This document shows, in pieces, positions 12,739-24,500 of a DNA stretch of 64,000 nucleotides. Every line of letters begins with the position of its first letter. Positions within the stretch are counted from its first letter, which is position 1. The translations under genes were made by a program, and so were the position numbers. The stretch is taken from positions 2,393,606-2,457,605 of the forward strand of contig NC_133482.1 of NCBI RefSeq assembly GCF_025370935.1. Direction: 5' to 3'. The DNA comes from Choristoneura fumiferana (taxonomy: Eukaryota > Arthropoda > Insecta > Lepidoptera > Tortricidae). A model generated the notes under the pieces. It saw only the letters and a program-made list of their open reading frames with translations, was not told the DNA's origin and made no database searches.

Positions 12739-13670
12739 AGCCTCAAGATCAGGTAAAAATATTCAACCTTCTACCCAGGCCTCGTCAAATAAAATACGTG
12801 ACAAATAAGTAACAAAGCATTTTATTGGCTATTAAAATAATCTAATAAACTCACACAACCTGTAGTGCGTTAAACTAAATAACATAAAAGAAGATTACGT
12901 ATAACAAAATAGATCTACAAACAACTTCACTTATTTATATGTTTCACACATACTTCGTGAAAGTAAACAAAAAGCCAGACATGTAAATATATACATAGTT
13001 GCAATAACAACGTGATAATACATGTACCATACAAATGAATATATATAGGCACGTAGATACAATGTATCTCTTGTATTATTTAAAAGAAAGTCTTAACTTA
13101 AATAACAAAAGCTACACAACAATGTTTATTGTCATATTATGACCTGCAGTTATGTACCAAAATTGCTACAGAACTATATCACGAGTCGACTGTTTCATTT
13201 ATTATTGTATTATCCACATAACAGTAAGCATCATATATCATAATTCATGCCATTGGATCCACAATTGCGTTCTATTCTATGACTACTATCATGTTATTCG
13301 AATCGTCATCAATTGACACTACAAGAACACCTACTTCAACATCTTATATCTATCCTCAAAATATTGTTGAAAATATACAACAGTTGAAAACAACATTTAA
13401 AAAAACTGACACGCTTCGCTTGAGAAATAACTATGAAATAGATAAGTAAATAATTATTAAACTAAAAGACTGTATTATTTATACTGGCTTAAGTCTTGCT
13501 TGAAGTGCGACTTAATAATAGGAGCTATAACAAGGTTAAACTAGAATAACAACATTTACAACATGCACAAATAAAGCAAAGACTAAAATTATTATGCTTT
13601 CAGCGAGGTATTCAAAATGCACCTTAAATAAGAGCGTAATAGATTTATTCGATGCAATCACATACTATAA

Positions 13671-14477
13671 CGTCCCCTTACAACCAGAATCGCTTATCTG
13701 CATGAAATGTAGTTTCGAGAAAAACGCATTTAAAGGTTTGCATGCTCTAAAAACCTATAAAAGCTAGTTATACTAAAAACATCTCTGTGTTTCTATTTAG
13801 ATAATTTATCCCTTAATAGGATAGGCTATGTATATTTACTCTATACTCGCGCCGAGTAGGTTAAAATAGGTTTTTCTTCAAAAGGTACTGCAGATAAGCG
13901 ATTTTGCCTGTAGACAGTTTTTTTTTATTTTCTAAACTAGAAAGTATTACGCAGATATATTGCACTAAACTATCATTTAAGTCCATAATTGAAAGCATTT
14001 TCGCCGAATACAGTGTTAAAAGCTTACATGTTTTATACATTTAAGTTTTTAGTTAATCTCAGCGCAAATAAGAGTATTGGTTGTAAAACAAATCGGAATT
14101 TACCTCTTAAGCGCGCTTAAAAGATGCAAAATATTTCTAAATGTTTTGACTCTAGGTTTTTTTCGTTTTTTCTAGCTTCTATGCAAGTAGCATATTCTGT
14201 TTTGTTTTATTCATTCAAGCATTATAACTTGTATTTTTTCGAAAGAGTTCCATCAATCTATTTCAACAAATAGGTTTACCAAATAGCCCAAAAATATAAA
14301 TAAATGAAAACTAGCGAGCTAGAGTCTTAAATATATAGGTATATTTCTAGTATATGTGAGATTATATTACCTTTTCCTTTAATATATATGTTGCTGCTTA
14401 ATACAATTGTAATTATGGAACTTTTGAGTGTACATGCAACAAACAAAAACCATATTTTATTCAAACATTTTAATAAA
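13671..14477. other. Haplotype-specific sequence at contig end
   Basis: From CGTCCCCTTACAACC onward there is no match to copy 2. No coding signal is visible and the sequence is AT-rich. AATCGCTTATCTGCA at 13688-13702 pairs with its complement at 13889-13903, suggesting the subterminal inverted repeats of a transposon whose other end is lost in the gap. The junction follows …CTATAA. Confidence 0.5.
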
Positions 14478-14577
14478 NNNNNNNNNNNNNNNNNNNNNNN
14501 NNNNNNNNNNNNNNNNNNNNNNNNNNNNNNNNNNNNNNNNNNNNNNNNNNNNNNNNNNNNNNNNNNNNNNNNNNNNN
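14478..14577. other. Assembly gap (100 N)
   Basis: Exactly 100 N, a conventional placeholder length. The duplicated sequence restarts at the first base after it (14578), which identifies it as a contig join. Confidence 0.99.
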
Positions 14578-14667
14578 CACTTACAATTACAACTAAAGAC
14601 TTTTCTCGACTTACTGGTTATAAAAATGTGATTTACCGCTTCTACTTTTCTAATATTTCGCTTTCAG

Positions 14668-15578
14668 GATCGCATCGGAGCAGTTGCACAATGCGCAGGC
14701 GACGTTCAATCTGGGATACATGCACGAGCGCGGGCTGGGGCTGGCGCGGGACCTGCACCTGGCCAAGCGCTGCTACGACCTGGCGGCGGACACGTCGCCC
14801 GACGCGCGCCTGCCGGCCGCGCTCGCGCTCGCGCGCCTCAACGCGCAGGCCGCGCTCGCGCAGCTGGCGGAGGTGAGTGACGCGTCCAACATGGGGCACG
14901 TGCCCGAGCGCGGGCCATGTCAGATGACGCGCATAACACGGTTTTTAAACCCCGCCTACTAGGACACGCAAGGCCATTTTTCTAACACAGTTACACGAAA
15001 AATAGGATGTTTTAGATTAACACAATATACCCTTGGTCATGTCAATAATATTTCGTATATAGCCGGACGACATATTGCACAGACATATTGTATTGGATTG
15101 AAGACAAATATTGTCTTGGGTTAAAACTATTATCTTACGTAAAGAAAATAATTACTTAAATATTCTTCGTCAAAAAAATTCCCTTTTTTTCCGTGTACGA
15201 TTCCTGACTTATTAAAGAGCGAAAAAGACGTTGATTGGCTCGCCTGAGGCGGAACGACGTTAACCGACAGGAAGACGTCTTTTTCGCTCTCACTGCGTTG
15301 AAATAAAGCGTTTTTTGGTCGTATAAAGTCGATTCCGCGTCGAAGGATGCTTAATCTTCGCCGTCAGACACCGCAACCTTATCCGTTTTATTTTGACACG
15401 GGCCAAACCGTATATTAATTTTTAATTATTTAATTCCCAGTCGCTAGCCGCTAACCCGGTCGCTGCCGCCCTGGTGTCGGGCGACTCCCTCTCCAACTGG
15501 GACGTGTACTTGATCACGGCGCTGCTGGGCGCGCTCGGCGTCGTCGTCTACCTGCGCCGACCCGCGCAGGCCAACTGA
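14668..15578 (+). CDS. SEL1L: SEL1L last two exons, copy 2 (haplotype duplicate)
   Basis: Exons 14668-14872 (205 nt) and 15441-15578 (138 nt including TGA) encode the same Sel1 repeat segment and C-terminal membrane anchor as 4373-4577 and 5131-5268. The acceptor sequence, including the intron bases before it back to the gap, is also shared. With no upstream exons after the gap it cannot be a complete gene. The coding sequence is undamaged, which fits an allele better than an ageing duplicate. Confidence 0.9.
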
Positions 15579-16938
15579 ACCCTGCCGATGCACGCGAGGG
15601 ACTAATGTTGACAGTAGGGACACGGGCAGACAGTGGAGCTTTGAGGGACGTGGATGTTGATAAAGGACACAGGTTTATTGAGAGTGGAAGATAAGGGTTT
15701 TCTAATTTTACGCCGAAAATATTTTTCCCAAATGACTTTTTTTTTTAACTGTAAGTACTTGAGTATTGTTGTAAAACTAACGTAACCGAAGCTTTAGGGT
15801 TCTACAGGATAGTCCTGAAATATAGCCTGAATAATTTCGTTTCAGAAAAAATATCGTTGGTCCTCATGGAACAGTTGGGAAATGAATCGTTTGACAGAAA
15901 GAAAGAAAATAATTTATTTATAACAGCAGTGAAACATTACACAGATTAGAAAAAAAAAATACATAAAAAGTTTTTTTTTGTCTTTTGGGAAAGATATTTT
16001 CAGCGAAAAACCAGGGTTTCATAAATTAGATATCCAAACACAGGGGAACACGAGTATCTAGATCAGTGAGTCACAATTTTAACTGAGTAATCGTACAATT
16101 TCTCGCCTCGCTAAAGTTTAGTAAATATGTAAGGTAGACCAACTAAGCTTACCACTTTTCAACCTTAATGACATGCAAATAGAAGCGGAAACGGTTAAAA
16201 TCACTTACGAGGCCGACTAAACATCATACATAGTGAAATGAAATGTAAATAATCTTTATAAATTCTAGCATTTTTCTGCGTCTTGATCAACAATGAACTC
16301 GATATGTTCTTTGTATCTCAAAACCAGACACTGTTTACTTCGTTATTTATTTTTCTTTAAAAGTTATAGATTTTATTTAAGAAACTCTGATGGATATTGC
16401 TCGTATATTTCTGATACCCCGTACATAATCAGCACTGGAACGGGCCAAATGTTTTCTATTTCAAAGAGTTTTCGGTAATGTAATTGGTCACTTTAAGTGT
16501 CGATTTAGATTCCGGAAAAATATATACGACGAAGAGCGAGTGAAGCGAGTGCGACGCGACAACGGGCGGTGAAGCGTCAGGATCTAATTTAGTTAGGTAA
16601 CAATTCGACCCCTGCCAGTACTGGTTATGTACGTGGAACAAGGGAATAAATATGCGTTACAAATAATAGCGTTTTGTCTATTTATTAAATATACCATAAG
16701 CATACAATAAATGTCATTATTTTTACGTTCAGTGTCTATCAGAGTTCATTATTAGACTAAGTTTAGGATTCGTGTGCAATTGTAATGATGCTAGTGGTAA
16801 TATTTGCAGATTATTTCGCCCAAATGTCGAACTCAGAAAGGTCCTTTTTGACTTGATACTAACCTATACAATCCACAAGCCCAATTCAACATTTCGATTT
16901 TACATGCCATTCTTCTTCTTAAAGCCTTATTACTTTAG

Positions 16939-17400
16939 TTACATTACTGGAGGTTGGCCGTTAGCTCTGAAAATGTCTCCCTGTCTTGAGCCATCTGGAT
17001 TGAGCAACAGCTCAGCACTGCTGATGCCGGTCCACTCCCTTATATTTCGCAGCCATGATGTCTTCCGCCTTCCAGGGCACCGTTTTCCCTGTATTTTGCC
17101 CATCAACATTAGCTGCAGCAGCTGATATCTGTCATTCATGGCCCATATTCGATTTTGCATTATAATGCCATAATGTAGTGTACACAGTTTTGGTATCTTA
17201 CTGGATACACTGGATAAAGAACGTGTTAAATATTGACTTTTCTGAGCGCGGCAGTTAGTCTTGTCGCAACTGGTGCGCCGCGGCATTTGATGTGTTTGAC
17301 GGTGGCTTCGCAATGACTGCCAAAGGGTGGAACTGATGGAGTCACGGCTTACTGCACTTAAATTAGTGTACTGGTGCAAGATGTTTGGTTCTACATTCAT
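16939..17400 (-). mobile_element. LINE reverse-transcriptase C-terminal remnant (copy 2)
   Basis: Allelic counterpart of 6597-7058, open over 153 residues with the same WLRNIREWTGISSAELLL end. A K-to-T change is visible in the GRRK(K/T)SW stretch. No catalytic domain is present. Confidence 0.6.
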
Positions 17401-18188
17401 TGTGCCCTATGAGCCAGTCTTCTGGCAACACTGAAAACCACTACAGGACAAAAACTCGTCCAATAGACTATTTACATTTGTGATAGAATAAATAGATATT
17501 TATGATTTACTCTTGTTGTAGACTTGCTTTGCTGTATTTATGACGTTAAGTATATACCTGGCAAGACGGGGGGGGGCACTGTCCTGCACGCAGATTAAGT
17601 AAATGAGGGAGACAGTGCATTCTTTCGCTCCCTGCCGTCTCGGCTAGATATAAATTTAGCATGAGATTGGAAACCTACGTCGTTACACAAATTCTCCTTT
17701 ATTTAGGCTGTGGTTTCTTAAAAGTAAAACTCAGAATATGAAATTCCTGCAGATTAGTGTCAAAAACTAATCATGCAAGAGCGAGAGAGCATTACGAAAG
17801 AACATTTTACTCGCTCGTTTTGATCTCGAATTTCATTTTTGAGTTTATTATTGTAGGTTTCATAATGATTGAAGCCAATGAACTTGAGACATAGCAGGGA
17901 ATCGTTTATGATTTGATGTAAAAATCAATTTGTAAATAAAACATGTGAAATATAGATTGGTAAGATAAATCTCTTTAATTTTATTTCTCATTTCTTCCTA
18001 TTGGTCCTTGTGAAAGGGGGCTTACTCTAAAGTTGAATAGCTGATTAATTTTTGCTAAACACTCACTGCTCGCGGTGCCCTAGGTCACACTGGCCTGCTA
18101 GGAACACACACGAGTGGTGCGTTACGTAGACTACTTACTAACTATTAGAATGAAGAATCCCGGGAGCAGTGTCTGCCTTCAGATTAAG

Positions 18189-18312
18189 CCAGGTCTCCAC
18201 TGAGCAAGCCGCCTCGCGCGGCAAGCTCATGACGCATGATTTTGTTCGACACGGCTCAAAATCCCACCGAAAACGGCTGCCGCGCGAGGCGTCTCGCTCA
18301 GTGGACACCCGG
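18189..18312. mobile_element. 124-bp MITE, TIR CC(G/A)GGTCTCCACTGAGC (copy 2)
   Basis: Allelic counterpart of 7897-8020, with one base changed in the left terminus. It lies beyond the MOCS2B-MBIP stop at 18584. Confidence 0.65.
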
Positions 18313-18583
18313 ATTTAGTATAGTGTGGAGAAGGGCTACAAGCCACATAGAGAGAAATCCATCCAGGCAGATGGATGGAGTAGGCATCCTGGGCACCGAA
18401 GTTACAGTCAAGGAAACTGAATTGTGTACCAGGGTGGAACCTTTGTGCTACTGATGTCATGTTGATATCCAATAGGTCAGTTATAGAAATAATACTGAAA
18501 TTGATTATTAAAAAGTTTCCTCGACTATACTTCACACAATAGTGTTTCTTCAACTCATCGGTGTAATCTTCACGTGAAAACTA

Positions 18584-21500
18584 TCACATGCTGTCCATCC
18601 TTTCTAGTTGCTCAATCTTCCGCGCGATGTCTTCGGCAGAGAATATGAAGTTCATGGCTGGTTTCTGTTCGGGCTCGTCTGGCTCCTTCTGGGATTTCTG
18701 TAAAGGCATTCAATAGTGACACTTCAGTAAATAAATGCACAGTAATCATGGATAAATGTTTCCGATTTCATAGTCACATAAATTTAGTTAACGCTTTTCC
18801 AGCGAGTACACAAATATTTGACCTTGCTAAATTTACAATATGGTACAAAATAACTTGATGTTATATTATTCGTTTTTAAAGTAATCTCTCACAGGTCAAC
18901 AATATAAAACTGATTCATTTTGTGGTAGCGTAGCTTTGTAGGTATCTAAATTCGCCTGGCCTGGAAAAGGGTAAAAGTTATAAGCGAATGGAATATAATT
19001 TTTTTTATAATGGGAACATCTTGAAAGTAACAGAACAAAACTAAATAAAATGAACTAGTTCCTTTCAGTCAGCGTAGGGAATATATTCCCAACAATTATT
19101 AGTTCTCGAATTACTCAAGCCGAGTGGCCGCGAATATGATGTCTTGTATATGAGCAGTTAGTAGCGAAAGGGATCATTATTGGAGCGTTTATTCCGTACG
19201 ATTTTCGTGGGCGCATTTAGTTGACATGATAGAAGACTCTGTTACAGTTTCCAGGTCATCCAGTAAAAGTACAGGACGACAAAAAAATAATGGAAAATGT
19301 CATCAAATTCTACAGCCTGTTCACAAAAAAATGTGACCACGAAAATGAGGTAGTTGAAATGCTAAAACATACCCAAAACTCAGCATACTCCGGCGAGATG
19401 GCCTCCAGATACGCGATCCGGTCTTCCATAGCCTTCAGCCTCTTATAGATGTCGGGCGCCACCGGCCCTATGTTGAGGAACTTTTCTACGCTGAGCACGC
19501 GCTCGGCGATGGCGGCGGGCAGGCCCGACGCCGTGGGCACGCCCGAGGCTGGCAGGCCCGACGCCGCGGGCTCCGGCTGGCTGAAGTCAGAGACCGTTTG
19601 GGGGCCCCACTCGTTGCACACCTTGCGGACTGGAAGTTTAAATTGTTAGTAACACTGTGAAATTGTTATTCGGGTCATTATTCGAGCGATTATTCCTTTT
19701 CACTTTCGAGGGCACGTTTTTGTTGACATGATAGAAGGTTTTGTTACAGTTTCCACGTTATCTAGTAGAGTGCAGGACGTCTAAAAATTCACAGACTTGA
19801 AATACTAGGAGAAAAAATTATGGAAAATGACATCAAATTCTACAGCCCAAAAGCAAGCAAAGCGCAAAAGCAAAGGAATTGTTTCAGTTGTACAGTCGCC
19901 ATCAGATATTTCGGAGCGGCCAGGGTGGTCAAAAATATCGGCACATGCACTCTATTATTAAGGTATTAGAGTCATGTATTTTTGACCATGGCTGCGCCGA
20001 AATATCTGATGGCGACTGTACAGCCCATTCATAATCATTCAATTTCATGTTCACCGCCTCATATTCGCGGTCACTTCGGTTTCCAGTCACGCTCGAATAA
20101 TGACCCATTGACTATCTAGATCTAGTATTCCAGTGCCAGTTATCTACACACCAAATTTCATTACATATTCGTCCAGCCGTTTTAGCGTAACAAACAGGCA
20201 CGCACGCACTCATGCGCGCGCCCACACACATACAAAAATTTGTAGGACTAAGTTAAACAATAACCTAACTTTACAGCTTTATAGCTAAATGATCAAGCTA
20301 GGCAATCCGGTGGGTATCGAGTTGTCACGGCGCCACGCCACTGGTTCCTGGGCACACAACACATACAACGTCCAACCAGTTCAATGACGAATACACAAAA
20401 TAATTTAATAATTTGCTCGTTTGCCATCCAGTCGAATAAAAAAAAACACGTCGATAGTACAATATAGCACTAACATTCTATTACTCAATACTCAATATTT
20501 TATTGCTTTTCCACAATGTATGGTTACAGATGTTACAAAGAGATTTTGTGATCATCATGGACCCTGTTGGGCACAGCAATATTTATACAAGAGGGCAGCT
20601 TTTTTTTTTTTTTGAAATATTTGACACATTTGGTTATCTCACTCACTCTTCAAATGTCCCTTAGAGTCGCTCCGCTTTACGAACTGCGTCCTCACCCTCG
20701 CGCAGGTATCCTCCGTCTGATCATCCTCCTTCCCCGGTATGAAGTCGTGTATGTTGCTGATGTTCACTTGCTCTCTCTTTCTCTCGATGAAGTTCTGTAT
20801 GCGTTGCTGCAGTTCTTCATCGGAGACGTTTATTTGTATTAGGCTCTTGTCTATGTGGTCGACTGGGGGGGAGGGCGGGGGTACTGGGGCGCCTGAAAAA
20901 ATATGAACTCCTGCTTATTATATTGGCATGCATTTTTAGGGTTCCGTACCCAAAGGGTGCCAACAGGACACTATTACTGAGACTCCGCTATCTGTCTATC
21001 TGTCTGTTCGTCCGTTTGTCACAGAGATCTATCTCTTGAGTCGTAATATTTACACACTTGAAATTTTCACAGATTATGGATTACTGTGGCCGCCATAACA
21101 ACAAATACTAAAAACAGAATAAAGCAAATACAACAAACGTGTTTTTTTTTGCTTGATATTAAAACGGCAACAGGTAGACGCTTGTAATATTCACAGGATC
21201 ATTAGTTGTATAATCACTATAAAAATAAATCATTAAATTAAAATAAAATAAATATTTAAGGGGGCTCCCATACAACAAATTTGTTTTTTTGCCGTTTTTT
21301 TTGCTTATCTCTTAACCTGTCCTCTCCCAGAGGCACAAATTTGTGCCCAAATTCCTTTGATCCTGTTATCCTGGGAGATGACAGATTAATGTTCTATAGA
21401 TAATGGTACGGAACCATTCGTGCGCGAGTCCGACTCGCACTTGTTTTTATTTTATGAGAGGGAGGCAAACGAACATGCGGTGCGGGTCATCTGATGGGAA

Positions 21501-24500
21501 ATGATCACTACTGCCCATGAATGAGTACCAAGTACTTACGCAATGGCTTTTTTAGGGGTTAGAAGGGCAGTGGGTTTGGATTATTCCACTGTGTGACTGA
21601 GCAATATCTATAGTTGTAAGATAATGGGTGAAAACAGTAGGTATACTGTCCTTGTTTATCTTTCGTGTATTAACATGAATAGAGTAAGACTAAAAGCCAG
21701 GATAGAAATAAACATTTTAAGTGACATATTTTTGTTTCTTTCTCGTCCTTTTAAAAAAATCAAGATTTGTAACTTTGTCTGTGAAAATGATAAGCAACTT
21801 AAAACCATGTCACATTGACATTGACAACCTATTTCATCACACGTACCACTCTGCCTTGATCTGGTTTAATTTGACAAAGTACTAACTACTACTCTACTTT
21901 TGATTGAAGAAAAAAGTACCAAAGTGCTCAAAAATGGCCGAATGTACAATCAACAAATTTCTAAGCCACCATGGAACTTTATCTTAGTAAAAAAATGTCT
22001 ATGACACTTATTGAATAATATACATGTCGTTATGACAAGGTTCTGTAGTGGCTTAGGAATCAAATTGGTTGACTATACCTCTACTATATTATGAGATATT
22101 TTTACGCAATATGTAGAATTTACAATGACGTAAATTGCAATATGATGCCTTTTGCTGTTAATGTTTGTTTTACATTCGACTCGGTTTCGAGTTGTATTAG
22201 TAAATATACCTAGTGCCATCCACGAAGACGCGGGATTTTGTAAAAAATAGACATTAATGACATTGTAACAAGAGCTACGGCACGCGTCATCGTGAATGAC
22301 TCTACCTATACTTGACTCGTTTTCCTCAAAGTATTTTCATACCTACTTATGGCATTTTTAAGGATGCGTTGCGAGGAATTTATTTGTCATGTACCAATAG
22401 AAACGTTTCATTACCTATCCTCGCTCAGAGCAGCTCTGGTGGAAACAGCAAATGAAGCGTTTTTTTTTGGTAGCCTCGAGATCAGGTAAAAATACTCAGC
22501 CTTCTACCCAGGCCTCGTCAAATAAAATACGTGACAAATAAGTAACAAAGCATTTTATTGGCTATAAAAAATAATCTAATAAAACTCCACACAACCTGTA
22601 GTGCGTTAAACTAAATAACATAAAAGAAGATTACGTATAACAAAATAGATCTACAAACAACTTCACTTATTTATATGTTTCACACATACTTCGTGAAAGT
22701 AAACAAAAAGCCAGACATGTAAATATATACATAGTTGCAATAACAACGTGATAATACATGTACCATACAAATGAATATATATAGGCACGTAGATACAATG
22801 TATCTCTTGTATTATTTAAAAGAAAGTCTTAACTTAAATAACAAAAGCTACACAACAATGTTTATTGTCATATTATGACCTGCAGTTATGTACCAAAATT
22901 GCTTCAGAACTATATCACGAGTCGACTGTTTCATTTATTATTGTAGTTATTTCCACATAACAGTAAGCATCATATATCATAATTCATGCCATTGGATCCA
23001 CAATTGCGTTCTATTCTATTGACTACTATCATGTTATTCGAATCGTCATCAATTGACACTACAAAAACACCTACTTCAACATCTTATATCTATCCTCAAA
23101 ATATTGTTAAAAATATACAACAGTTGAAAACAACATAAAAAAAAACTGAAGCGTGTCACTTGAGAAATAACTATGAAATAGGTAAGTAAATAATTATTAA
23201 ACTTAAAGACTGTATTATTTATACTGGCTTAAGTCTTGCTTGAAGTGCGACTTAATAATAGGAGCTATAACAAGGTTAAACTAGAATAACAACATGCACA
23301 AATAAAGCAAAGAGTAAAATTATTATGCTTTCAGCGAGGTATTCAAAATGCACCTTAAATACGAGCGTAATAGATTTATTCGATGCAATCACATACTATA
23401 AGATGGGTGTAGAATTCACATTATTCACTGTCAGATTTGAAAGCATCGTGAATTTTAATAAACATCTCTGCACCACTCTGATTCCCGTGTCGTTTCCCCC
23501 CAGTAGAGACACGGTAATTACAATTAGACTGAGTGCACAGATGAATGCGACTGGCCGATCAGCCATTTTATTAATCTGTGCAATCAATTTACTTTCTGAG
23601 AGAGAGCTCTGCTCGGAGTTTATTTCCGCGATAGAAGCCGGAATAGGGCAGATGAAAGATTTTGCATAAATAAGATTTTGTTCAATATTTCATGCAAGCT
23701 TTTTTTCCTGTACTTGCATTTTCATGAAACCTACATAATAATATGTCACAAATTTCATGTCATCTGACCACTGGAAGTAGACCAAAATTAACTTGCAAGA
23801 TGTGAGGCAAAAAAATAAATATACGACGTAGAAGTTAAATAAAAGCTTGTAAAAAAAGGAAAATATTTTTAACTAAAGGTACATCCATACCATTATCAGT
23901 AATTATTGTTTTACATATTTTATTTGCTATCTGTTAACTAATTAAAAATTACTCGAATTTTAACTGAACAACATGATAGTTTCCTAATTTTATCGTGTTG
24001 CACAATGTTGCTCTACAAAAGTTGACTGCGGTGTGGATGCACCTTAAGATTTAAGAGCCATTTACCCTGCACACGCATTCACAACTCAGGACATTCGCCA
24101 GGTCAAACCTTCTGTCCGTTACTACAAGTTACATTTTTACTAGACCACGCACATTCGACGTTCTCCTTCCAGGCGGGCGCTGCGTCCGCGTAGACCTCTC
24201 GCTTCCACACGGGCACTTTGGCCTTTAGCAGATCGATGCAGAGAGAGACGGCGTCGAGGGACTCGCGCCGGTGCGGGCTGCTCACTGCGATCACCACGGA
24301 CGCTTCGCGGCACGGCACGTTGCCTAGCCTGCAGACGATATATTTGTGATCAGCAAAATTTACAAATTATACTGAAACTAGAATATATTGAAAATATATA
24401 TATAAAAATTAGAAAATTATAGCTTATGCCAGGAATTGAACCTGTAATGACTCCTCATCAATTCGGACTGCGTGCTTCACAATATAATACACAGCAGATT

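Larger units (their letters stand above)
4283..13670 (+). repeat. Copy 1 of a ~9-kb allelic duplication
   Basis: This segment matches 14578-23401 collinearly and in the same orientation. It covers SEL1L exons 4373-4577 and 5131-5268, a LINE remnant, and all three MBIP exons. Matching exons have identical lengths (205, 138, 114, 257 and 246 nt). Differences are mostly single substitutions plus discrete indels. Copy 1 is 9388 bp and copy 2 is 8824 bp. Homology ends at 13670, where copy 1 enters 807 bp not seen elsewhere in the window before the N gap. Confidence 0.93.
14578..23401 (+). repeat. Copy 2 of the ~9-kb allelic duplication
   Basis: Collinear with 4283-13670. It lacks the fold-back element (9681-10290), the 77-bp LINE fragment and the (GAAA)n tract. 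It has insertions of its own at about 15840-15935, 20475-20620 and 21316-21385. It is continuous with the MOCS2 exons downstream, so it represents the allele that carries the intact minus-strand gene. Confidence 0.93.

Noticed and set aside
14668..20892. A second SEL1L gene and a second MBIP gene as true paralogs
   Set aside because: Both second copies are incomplete at the gap, and each fills in what the other lacks. Exon lengths and sequence are allele-like. Assembly duplication is simpler.
23396..23587. Minus-strand ORF with a hydrophobic stretch (FICALSLIVITVSLLGG)
   Set aside because: Short, within an intron of the MOCS2B-MBIP gene, with no family resemblance and no matching splice structure. 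Probably repeat-derived.
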